A stretch of DNA of 64,000 nt, from the NCBI GenBank assembly GCA_023657425.1, contig JAGTJW010000001.1, positions 62,001 through 126,000 of the forward strand, read 5' to 3'. This stretch comes from Ideonella sp. WA131b (GTDB lineage: Bacteria; Pseudomonadota; Gammaproteobacteria; Burkholderiales; Burkholderiaceae_C). The notes beneath the pieces are model-generated. The model saw only the letters and a program-made list of their open reading frames with translations, ran no database searches and was not told the DNA's origin. The position numbers and the translations under genes were made by a program. This document shows, piece after piece, positions 1 through 6,429 of this stretch (its first letter is position 1; the number at the start of each line of letters is the position of its first letter).

Positions 1-10
1 GCTGCGCGTG

Positions 11-27
11 GCGCTACGCGCTACACT
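11..27 (+). promoter_or_regulatory. Putative higBA promoter/operator
   Basis: Two back-to-back copies of GCGCTAC (11-17 and 18-24) run into a -10-like TACACT at 22-27, only six bases before the ATG of the toxin gene at 34. Toxin-antitoxin operons are usually autorepressed by the antitoxin at repeats overlapping the promoter, so the repeat is a plausible operator. The short spacing would give an almost leaderless message. This is inference from spacing and repeats; the window edge cuts off any -35 region. Confidence 0.35.
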
Positions 28-33
28 TCGCCC

Positions 34-312
34 ATGATCAGGAGTTTCCGGCACAAAGGGGTCGAGCGCTTCTTCCGCTCGGGGTCTCGAGCCGGCATCC
101 AGGCCGCGCATGCGCCTCGCCTGGGCCGACAACTGTCTGCGCTGGATGCCGCCAAGAGGCCAGAAGACATGAATCGCCCTGGCTGGGATTGGCACCCCCT
201 GAAGGGAAGCCTGTCCGGACACTGGTCGGTCAGCGTCAACGGAAACTGGCGCCTGACCTTCTCGTTCGAAAACGGCGATGCCGTCTTGGTCGACTACCAA
301 GATTACCACTGA
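34..312 (+). CDS. higB: HigB-type toxin, RelE/ParE superfamily
   Basis: A 92-residue protein with the fold signature of HigB ribosome-dependent mRNA interferases: an N-terminal 'IRSFRHKGVERFF' start, a central helix-rich stretch, and the C-terminal core with 'NWRLTFSF' and 'VLVDYQDYH'. The last residues match the 'DYH' ending typical of the plasmid maintenance killer family. It is followed after 7 bases by its antitoxin gene, the toxin-first order normal for higBA. Activity would be translation-dependent mRNA cleavage in the cytoplasm, held in check by the HigA partner. The family is clear and the length is complete; the actual target is not deducible. Confidence 0.85.
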   Translation: MIRSFRHKGVERFFRSGSRAGIQAAHAPRLGRQLSALDAAKRPEDMNRPGWDWHPLKGSLSGHWSVSVNGNWRLTFSFENGDAVLVDYQDYH

Positions 313-319
313 GGTTCAT

Positions 320-640
320 ATGAGTTCGATGTTCAATCCCCCCCACCCTGGACTCACTCTGAGGGACGACATCCTGCCTGCCTTGGACCTACAGGTCGGC
401 GAAGCTGCTGCGCAACTGGGCGTCGACCGGACCACGTTGTCCAAGGTGCTCAATGGACGGGCTGCAGTTAGCCCTGCGATGGCCCTACGCCTTGAGCGTT
501 GGTTGGGGCGCGACCACGGTGGTGCCGCTGAAGTTTGGCTGGCGCAGCAGGCTGCGTACGATCTCTGGCAGGCACGTGCGGAGGTGAAGGCAAGTAGAGC
601 GCTGTCAGGCGTCAAAGTACTCAAGCTTCAGGCCACTTGA
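320..640 (+). CDS. higA: HigA-type antitoxin, XRE family
   Basis: A 106-residue helix-turn-helix protein of the HigA subgroup: 'HPGLTLRDDILPALDLQVGEAAAQLGV' leads into the recognition region 'DRTTLSKVLNGRAAVSPAMALRLE' (about residues 30-60). The start at 320 is preferred over upstream in-frame possibilities because GAGG at 311-314 sits five bases before it and because HigA proteins begin near this 'NPPHPG' motif. It should bind and neutralise the toxin encoded just upstream and repress the shared operon. The ORF is intact, so the pair may be functional although the DNA downstream is decayed. Confidence 0.85.
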   Translation: MSSMFNPPHPGLTLRDDILPALDLQVGEAAAQLGVDRTTLSKVLNGRAAVSPAMALRLERWLGRDHGGAAEVWLAQQAAYDLWQARAEVKASRALSGVKVLKLQAT

Positions 641-660
641 CAACCTTGCACAAGTCAACG

Positions 661-848
661 ATGAGCTCACCCGAACAATTGATCCAACGCCAGCTCGACG
701 CGTACAATGAGAAGGACGTCGGAGCCTGGCTGCAAACCTATCACCCACAAGCCGAACAGTTTCAACTCCATGGAGGTCGGCTCGCATGCGGCCATGATGA
801 ACTGCGAAGCCGCATCGTGGTGAGATTTCGAGAGCCGGACTTGCACGC
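661..848 (+). pseudogene. N-terminal remnant of an NTF2-like/SnoaL-like protein
   Basis: From ATG 661 about 62 codons read as the first half of a nuclear transport factor 2 family protein ('SSPEQLIQRQLDAYNEKDV', 'HDELRSRIVVRF', 'EPDLHA'). Members are normally about 110-130 residues, small cone-shaped proteins related to steroid isomerases. After 'LHA' the similarity stops and the frame continues with arginine-rich nonsense. At that point another frame picks up an unrelated protein remnant, so this looks like a deletion junction. No function is expected. The exact breakpoint can only be placed to within about ten bases (840-850). Confidence 0.6.
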
Positions 849-1200
849 GAGGCCTACAAGTGGCTCGTGGCGCCGATGCAGGAGGCGCGCCCCCGCAGGG
901 GCTTGTCCGAGCTGCGGTGGGAGCACTTCCAGGTCAACTCCGGCGCGCAGAACTGGTCGCAGGAGATCGAGCGAGTTCTCAAGGAGAACGAGCTAATCGT
1001 TCCTGGCGAAGAAGCAGTTCGCCGACCTGGTCGACGAGGTCGTCCAGCAATTCACCATGCGCCCCGGCGTGAAGGTGAAGATCGCCATCGAGCTCCAGGC
1101 CGAGTCGGCCACTGATTTCGACGACGGGCTTCAGCGTGCGGTGAAGGAGAACTGCAACGTGCTGAAGTTCAAGAACGCTGAGTTCGAGTCGGGCGAGTAG
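840..1200 (+). pseudogene. C-terminal remnant resembling DUF499-family ATPases
   Basis: Two frames carry pieces of one protein tail. From about 840 to 1005 the frame reads 'LAREAYKWLVAPMQEARP' and '[15 protein letters not shown]'. From about 1007 to the TAG at 1198-1200 a second frame reads '[16 protein letters not shown]', then '[12 protein letters not shown]' and '[10 protein letters not shown]'. Large DUF499-type ATP-binding proteins, often found near phage-defence genes, end with a comparable beta-rich segment and a 'V.EN...LKF' motif; I identify it from memory of that pattern only. The N-terminal ATPase is absent and there is a frame change near 1005, so this is a dead fragment fused to the NTF2-like remnant. 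Confidence 0.4.
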
Positions 1201-1278
1201 GAAAAGCTCCTTATTGATTAAGACATCCTGATAGACAAGGAAGTCGATACCAAGGTGGCACTGTGACCGAGGCTCTGT

Positions 1279-2412
1279 ATGCACTGGATGATTGAGCGCG
1301 CCGTGCTCGATGAAGTTCAAGAGGCGATTCTTACTGCGGTTACTAACGACCCAGGGCCTCATTGGATCGAGGGCTATGCGGGCACGGGCAAGACGATCAT
1401 CGTGACACTTGCCCTTGGGGCGATTCGGCGAAAGCATCCAAAAGCGAAGATCTGCTTCGTGACTTACACCCACGCTCTTAAAGATCTCGTGGCGTCAGGA
1501 GTAGATGGGCAAGCCGACATCTTCACCGTAGATGCCTTCGTGGGCGGATCTGGTCGATACGACTGGGTCTTCATTGATGAGGTACAGGACATCTCCGAAG
1601 CTGACATCCTAAAGATCCAGCAGCGAGGAAGACATGTTGTATGGGCCGGTGATCCTTTTCAATCTCTGTATCACGGGCGAGTGAACCGAGACCGCCTGCC
1701 GGAAGTGCTCGGAACCACCAGTTGGGAGCTTGTAAACATCTATCGGTATCCGTTCAAGGTCTTCAAAATCGTGTCGTCCATCTACGACGCCGACATTGCC
1801 GAGGATGCCATGGTGAACGTTGATGACAGCGTGGAGGTTCAGCTTCATCGAGCGTCCTCTCGCACCGATGAAGTCCGCTGGGTTTGGGATAAAGCCAAGG
1901 CGGTATCCGTAGTTGAAAGACCGGCTGCGATCTTGTTTCCAACGCACGACATGGTCTATGACTTCGCGAGTGAGGTTTGATCGATTGAAGGAGTCGGTGC
2001 GCCGCCAGCACGCGTCCAGAAGGGCCGTATCGTCGACTATTCCGCTTTCAACGAGCACTTGAGCAAACAAAAACTCCCATTGCGGTTTTTAGGAAGTAAC
2101 AACGGCAGCCTGCCGGAAAGTGACACAACGAAACTGTGCTACCTGATGACTTACAAGAGCGCCAAGGGCCTGGACTTCAACAGTGTATTCGTACCAAACC
2201 TTAATGATCGCATGTCTTTCGAGGATGGGAAGCCGCTTTCATTCTCAAGAGATGAGTGGCAGCGAAAGCTTCTTTTTGTCGCCTTAACAAGGAGTCGGAG
2301 GGATCTGTTTCTCTCGTACCACGGCACTCCACATCCCTATATCGACGAGATGCCCAAGGAGGACATATTGCTTTCGTCAACCCCAAAGGCCGCGCCTAAG
2401 CGGCGCTTCTAG
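1279..2412 (+). pseudogene. Superfamily 1 helicase-like ATPase, broken by an in-frame TGA
   Basis: Start ATG 1279 has GAGG six bases upstream. Residues 32-39 are a Walker A 'GYAGTGKT', 98-104 a Walker B 'FIDEVQD', and about 123-130 'AGDPFQSL', all typical of UvrD/Rep-like ATPases. The TGA at 1978-1980 (codon 234) interrupts the frame. The same frame continues to 2412 with the missing helicase half: 'MTYKSAKGLDFNSVFVP' (motif V-like) and 'LLFVALTRSRRDLFLSY' (motif VI). Read through, the product would be a compact protein of about 377 residues without other domains. It may be a recent nonsense mutation, or two short proteins could still be made, since an alternative start exists at 2059. The next gene follows after 3 bases and is probably its partner. 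Confidence 0.7.
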
Positions 2413-2415
2413 ACG

Positions 2416-3666
2416 ATGAACTTTGTCATCCTCACAAAGACTGAGTGGGCGTTACTGTGTGCGCAAGGGTGCCTTGATGTCCTGTATGAACGGTTTGCTG
2501 GCGCCGACGATGCTCTGACGTCTCCATCGGATGCCCTTGCATGGTCATTGTTCTCGCGCGCCCCTCGGTATGTGTCGGGTGATGCCAATGGAATGATTGC
2601 AGCCCAAATCGAAGGTGACTGGGCGCCTCTGCCAGAAAGGCCTCCAACAAGATTGCTTAGGCTCTCCGCAGTGAGGTCATTTTTTGCACTCACGAGCTCA
2701 GCGCAGCGGCACCTTGCAGAGGATGCGAGCAGGCGGAATGTCCGGCTGTCAGAGCCGATCTTTGAAGCGCAGTGGCGAGCCTGGACCGACGAACAGCGGC
2801 GAATCCTTCGGGTCCGTGGATCAAAGGAACTGGTTCGACTGATGGGCCTCGACGGAGCACTCGATTGGAGCGAGGAGGTAGGTCTGCTCGGAGAGCCCCA
2901 TCAAAATGAACTCGGCGTCCGCGACAGTCTGGCCTCACGGCTACAAATCGACGCCCGTCACGTGATATCCGACGACCGAGCCCGGGCAACTGAGGGCACG
3001 TGTGCGCACGCGGTGGTCTCGGCAACACTTTGGGCGAGCTACATCTGCGGTCGCGACATTCCTGCCGAAGGAACGCTGCTGGCCAGTGAAATTGGCACCC
3101 TGTACGATCAACTGGCCGAAGCCCGATACGGCAAGATTGATCACCTTTCGAGATCGTTACATGCCGGCTTGGAGTATCTTCGACTTGAGGCTGCTGAAGC
3201 GTTTGGGTCCTATGTCAGTCCGATATCTGTCGGGATCTTCTTTCGGTTTCTGATCGCCTCGCGATTTGGTCCCTTGCCACAGCCTGCCGATGTCGTCTCC
3301 GCCATTTTCAGACTTCGGATATTGGACGGAGACAAGGTTGCAGCCGCCTGCTGCTACTTGGTCGGACTGGAACTCACTCCCGAATATGTACAGCAACTGG
3401 CCTTGTACCTTGCACCAAGTCCTACATCCCTCGTATCAACTGTTGACAGCGGAGTGCCTTCAGGGATGGCGACGCTGGATACGATCCGGACAGCCGCAGC
3501 CAGAGTTCCGGATCGTTTTGAGCTCCCTCCTGCGCGAGAGGAGTTGAACTCAAGCCCAGACGCGATGACTGACACGGGCAGCGATTCCAGCAGCTCAGAG
3601 GATTGCCGTGATAGCAGTGGGTCCGAAGGGGACGTCCTGAGTCAATACTGTTCCATTAGGGCATGA
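2416..3666 (+). CDS. Unrecognised protein next to the helicase gene, 3' end altered by an IS
   Basis: A 416-codon gene that I do not recognise. It starts 3 bases after the helicase gene, so the two look co-transcribed. The protein is mixed helical with no signal peptide or obvious membrane segment. Near the C-terminus it becomes very acidic and serine-rich ('DTGSDSSSSEDCRDSSGSEGD'), like a flexible tail. The stop codon TGA (3664-3666) and the last two or three codons fall in the end of the adjacent IS5-type element, so the native C-terminus is lost. Base composition looks lower in G+C than the housekeeping genes, which suggests acquisition. Pairing with a small SF1 ATPase and a DUF499 remnant suggests a defence or DNA-handling role, but this is only context. 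Confidence 0.6.
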   Translation: MNFVILTKTEWALLCAQGCLDVLYERFAGADDALTSPSDALAWSLFSRAPRYVSGDANGMIAAQIEGDWAPLPERPPTRLLRLSAVRSFFALTSSAQRHLAEDASRRNVRLSEPIFEAQWRAWTDEQRRILRVRGSKELVRLMGLDGALDWSEEVGLLGEPHQNELGVRDSLASRLQIDARHVISDDRARATEGTCAHAVVSATLWASYICGRDIPAEGTLLASEIGTLYDQLAEARYGKIDHLSRSLHAGLEYLRLEAAEAFGSYVSPISVGIFFRFLIASRFGPLPQPADVVSAIFRLRILDGDKVAAACCYLVGLELTPEYVQQLALYLAPSPTSLVSTVDSGVPSGMATLDTIRTAAARVPDRFELPPAREELNSSPDAMTDTGSDSSSSEDCRDSSGSEGDVLSQYCSIRA

Positions 3667-4564
3667 ACTCGTTCTTTGCTGCCCTTGGCCCGGCTGCCGC
3701 GGCTCGCCTCCCCGCGGGCGCGCTGATGCAGGGCTCAAAGCTGCACGGGCGGTGAACTCTTGGTGTCGTGTAGGGGGCGTACGGCGAATTGCGGCGCTTG
3801 ACCATGCGTGGCCGCTGCTGGTTGAGCGTTCGCACGCAGAGGGCCTTGGCGCTGGCCTGCAGCAGCTCACGAAGCCATCGCTGTCGGCGTCTGGGTTGCG
3901 CTGGGGGGAAAAGCCCCAGAGCGGGGCAGCTCGCGGCGCAGCAGCTGGACATGGGCCGTGAACGACAGCGCCTCGTCGGCCTGGCCGCAGCGGGCCGCCC
4001 CTTCGTGAAGCAGCCAGCGTACCTCGGGCGAGCCCGGTTCAGCAGCCGACTGTCGGTGGGGTGCGCAATCGCCTTGGGCTGCACCGTGGTGTCCACGACC
4101 ACGGTGTCCAGGCTCTGCCGCTTCACCACGCCCGCCGACATCGCCGCCTTGATGCTGTGCTCAAGCAGCCACTCGCAGCCTTCCTCGCCGATGCGCTGCC
4201 TCCAGCGCACCAAGCTCGACGGATCGCAGGGCAGCTCGTGCCGGAAGTAGCGCTCGCCGCTGAAGTGCTGCCAGTAAGGGTTCTCGATCCAGCGTTCCAC
4301 CACGTCTTCATCCGACAGCGCGAACGTGTGCTTCAGGTACAGCAGTGAGGCCATCAGCCGCGTGGGCAGCGCGGGCCGGCCGGTGGTGGACTCGAACTTG
4401 GGGCCCCAGGCCTGCTCGAGGGCCGCCCAGTCGATCAGCGATGCAAGCTTGATCAGCTCATGCCGCTGATCGATGAGGTTGACCAGTTCCATCCGGAACA
4501 GGTCCTGCTCGGCGGCGTGATGTCGGGACTTCGGACCCATCGGCGACCTCGGTGCAGTTTGCAA
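3656..4564 (-). pseudogene. IS5-family transposase, C-terminal half lost or scrambled
   Basis: The first 170 or so residues are a clear IS5-type DDE transposase: 'EQDLFRMELVNLIDQRHELIKLA', 'TGRPALPTRLMASLLYLKH', 'YWQHFSGERYFRHELPCDPSSLVRWRQR' (read in parts), and the first catalytic aspartate region 'DTVVVDTTVQPKAIAHPTDS'. After 'RLLNRAR' the frame turns arginine-, serine- and proline-rich and no longer matches the family. The second Asp and the Glu of the DDE triad cannot be found. Intact relatives are usually well over 400 residues, against 302 here. This is a dead copy, with a deletion or frameshift just after the first catalytic motif. Confidence 0.75.
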
Positions 4565-4584
4565 GGAACCGAGAGCAATTAGGC
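3659..4584 (-). mobile_element. Degraded IS5-family-like insertion sequence
   Basis: A leftward element of about 0.9 kb around an IS5-type transposase. Imperfect terminal inverted repeats can be proposed: the left edge around 3659-3680 (GGGCATGAACTCGTTCTTTG) resembles the reverse complement of the right edge around 4561-4584, which contains GCAAGGAACCGAG. No clean target duplication is visible. The transposase coding region is recognisable only in its first half, so the copy is probably immobile. Its left end supplies the stop codon of the unknown upstream gene. Boundaries are approximate. Confidence 0.5.
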
Positions 4585-4625
4585 CTCAATCCTGCAACTC
4601 GCACCATCAGCAATCGCCCGGAAAG

Positions 4626-4850
4626 CTAGCAACGGCGCGGGTTCCTGGGTTGTTCAGGGCGGACTCGGTAAGTCTTGGTCAGCGTGTCGTGCGCCGGATG
4701 CTCCCCATCGACGCCCTCGGCCGAGAATCGAGTCCCTGACTTGAAGTCGATGCCCACCGTCAAGACCTTGCTCGCCTCGTCGAAGCGAACTCCGGCAACG
4801 AACCACGGCGGTGCGATCCCCAGTGCCGTCTCGAACAACCTGTCATGCAT
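4626..4850 (-). pseudogene. N-terminal fragment of an ISL3-family transposase
   Basis: Seventy-four codons match the beginning of ISL3-family transposases: 'LFETALGIAPPWFVAGVRFDEASKVLTVGIDF' (read in parts) followed by 'GTRF' and 'HDTLTKTYRV'. Intact family members are near 400 residues, with a zinc-finger region and then a DDE catalytic domain. None of that remains, because the frame runs into unrelated sequence at about 4650. With the IS5 and IS630 elements on either side it shows that this stretch has been hit repeatedly by insertions. Not functional. Confidence 0.7.
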
Positions 4851-4869
4851 GCGAAACGCTCCTGCTCGT

Positions 4870-4904
4870 CATGGACAATGCGTCAGCATGCCGCATTGGC
4901 CATG
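4870..4904. repeat. Stem-loop, 13-bp arms
   Basis: CATGGACAATGCG (4870-4882) and CGCATTGGCCATG (4892-4904) are inverted with one mismatch and enclose a nine-base loop. It lies just upstream of the ISL3 transposase start, so it may be part of that element's end or an unrelated regulatory hairpin. No T-run follows, so a simple intrinsic terminator is unlikely. Confidence 0.5.
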
Positions 4905-4918
4905 ACGGCCAGCGTACA

Positions 4919-4985
4919 AGCTGGCAGCCGGCATCAAGGGTTCGCTTCGCCGGGCTTCGCCCGCCCTTGACCCCGGCTGCCAGCT
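4919..4985. repeat. Long imperfect palindrome in the inter-IS gap
   Basis: AGCTGGCAGCCGG (4919-4931) pairs perfectly with CCGGCTGCCAGCT (4973-4985). Inside, TCAAGGG pairs with CCCTTGA, and the middle contains further short GCTTCGCC/GGGCTTCGCCC complementarity. The whole 67-base unit can fold into one long hairpin. It lies in a gap without genes between IS remnants. It could be a non-autonomous repeat, a recombination site or a transcript-end structure; nothing in the sequence decides between these. Confidence 0.6.
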
Positions 4986-5321
4986 CAAACACCTCCATAT
5001 TCACCCACTCGGAATTCAACAGAGGCCCGAAAGAGATGCCAGATTACCGTTGTGGAAAGGGCACCACCCCAGGTTGTCCTGAATGATGTGATGTCGATTC
5101 CAACGAGCCCATTGCAGTTCCGACTCTGCTTGGTTCTCGGGCAACCTTGCACAGCGCGTTGTGCACGGCGCATGGGGCCATCGCGTGACGCTTACCGCCG
5201 ATCGACGCTCGCTACGGCGATTAGCGAGGCCTGGGCGACAACTGCCATCGGGTAGACCCTGCTTTAGGCACTTTGGTGCGTGCCGGCAGACATTCCACAA
5301 CTTATCACTCGGCGCCCTTTA
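4986..5321. other. Gap without recognisable genes
   Basis: I see no convincing gene here. The right part contains the original 3' end of the symporter gene: reading leftward, the bases at 5305-5321 restore a native C-terminus and tandem TGA TAA stops once the IS630 element is removed. The remainder is probably old intergenic or remnant DNA. Confidence 0.5.
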
Positions 5322-5324
5322 CTA

Positions 5325-6429
5325 GTCCACTGACTCAGAAGAATTGGTGGTGTCGGCGCTGAGGGTTGTCGTACTTCCACTTCAGCGGCTTGGGGTTCTT
5401 GTTGTACTGGCGGATGTAGCGCATGAGCTTCTTGTCGAGGTCTTTGACGGAGGTGAAGATTCCCCGGCTGATTACGTCGCGCTGGATGCGGGAGAACCAG
5501 TTCTCGACCTGGTTGAGCCAGGATGAGTAGGTCGGCGTGTAGTGGATCTGGACGTTGGTGTGCTCGGCCAGGAAGGCTTGAACCAACTCGGTCTTGTGGC
5601 TGCTGACGTTGTCGCAGATGACATGGATTTCGCGGCCGTCGGGCTGACTGGCGATCACGTCGCCGAGGAAGCCGACGAACTGCTCGCTGGTGTGCCGCGG
5701 GGCGGTCATGCCCAGCACCTCCCCAGTGGCGGTGTTCAGCGCGGCGAACAGGCTGAGCGTGCCGTTACGCTTGTATTCGAAGCCGTGGCTCTCTGCGCGG
5801 CCGGGGGCCAGAGGCAGCATCCGGTCCTTGCGGTCGAGCGCCTGTATGGCCGTCTTCTCGTCAACGCAGAACACGGCGGCGTGCGCTGGCGGGTTCAAGT
5901 ACAGGCCGATCACGTCGGCGGCCTTGGTCTCGAAGTCGGGATCGTTGGAGACGAGGTGCCGCTCCAGGCGGTGCGGCTGCAGGCCGTGCTTGCGCCAGAT
6001 GCGCTGCACGGCGGAGAACGAGACATCGCCCAGCTCGCCCGCCAGCTTGCGGCTGCTCCAGTGCGTGGAGCCGTCCTTGGGCTTGTGCTTCAGCGTCTTG
6101 TTCAGCACCCGGGCCTCCAGCTTGGCTACCGGCCGCACCGGAGCACGACCAGGGTGCAGCGACACCAGCCCGGCCAGGCCCTGAAGTTCGAAGGCACGGG
6201 TCCAGCGCGTGACGAAGGCATCGTTGCAGGCCAGCTTGCCCCGGATGTCGACCCGGCGCTCGCCATCGGCCCAGAGCAGTACGCACCGCGCCCGCCGCGC
6301 CAACGCCGCACTGCCGCTGCGCTTGCGGATCACCGCCTCCAGATCGCCGCGCTCGTCGGCCGTCAATGTCATCCTGTGCATGCCCTCCAAGATGGAGCAT
6401 ACACAGCCGATTTCAATGCTTCAGTGGAC
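5325..6429 (-). mobile_element. Intact IS630-type insertion sequence with TA duplication
   Basis: The element is bounded by inverted repeats: CTAGTCCACTGA at 5322-5333 and its exact complement TCAGTGGACTAG at 6421-6432. The shared TA at 5323-5324 and 6430-6431 is the target duplication expected of the IS630/mariner group. That gives an element of 1105 bp carrying one full-length transposase gene. It sits in the last codons of the symporter gene. Perfect ends and an intact transposase suggest recent arrival. Confidence 0.85.
5335..6390 (-). CDS. IS630-family transposase, full length
   Basis: A 351-residue protein with an N-terminal helix-turn-helix region (about residues 10-130, including 'RRVDIRGKLACNDAFVTRWTR') and a C-terminal DDE domain. 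The catalytic residues can be placed: Asp177 in 'FCVDEKT', Asp260 in 'HVICDNVSSHKT' and Glu296 in 'WLNQVENWF', with the 35-36 residue spacing between the second Asp and the Glu typical of the family. Length is normal and no frameshift is visible, so the enzyme should be able to cut and paste its own element at TA targets. The reading direction is the same as the interrupted symporter gene, so the symporter transcript may feed transposase expression. Confidence 0.9.
   Translation of the reverse strand: MEGMHRMTLTADERGDLEAVIRKRSGSAALARRARCVLLWADGERRVDIRGKLACNDAFVTRWTRAFELQGLAGLVSLHPGRAPVRPVAKLEARVLNKTLKHKPKDGSTHWSSRKLAGELGDVSFSAVQRIWRKHGLQPHRLERHLVSNDPDFETKAADVIGLYLNPPAHAAVFCVDEKTAIQALDRKDRMLPLAPGRAESHGFEYKRNGTLSLFAALNTATGEVLGMTAPRHTSEQFVGFLGDVIASQPDGREIHVICDNVSSHKTELVQAFLAEHTNVQIHYTPTYSSWLNQVENWFSRIQRDVISRGIFTSVKDLDKKLMRYIRQYNKNPKPLKWKYDNPQRRHHQFF

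Noticed and set aside
1978..1980. TGA in the helicase gene as a selenocysteine codon
   Set aside because: No selenocysteine insertion hairpin is evident after it, and SF1 helicases do not use selenocysteine at this place.
4919..4985. Integron attC site
   Set aside because: It can fold as one long hairpin, but I cannot identify the R'/R'' core sites, a neighbouring cassette array or an integrase gene, so I list it only as an unexplained palindrome.
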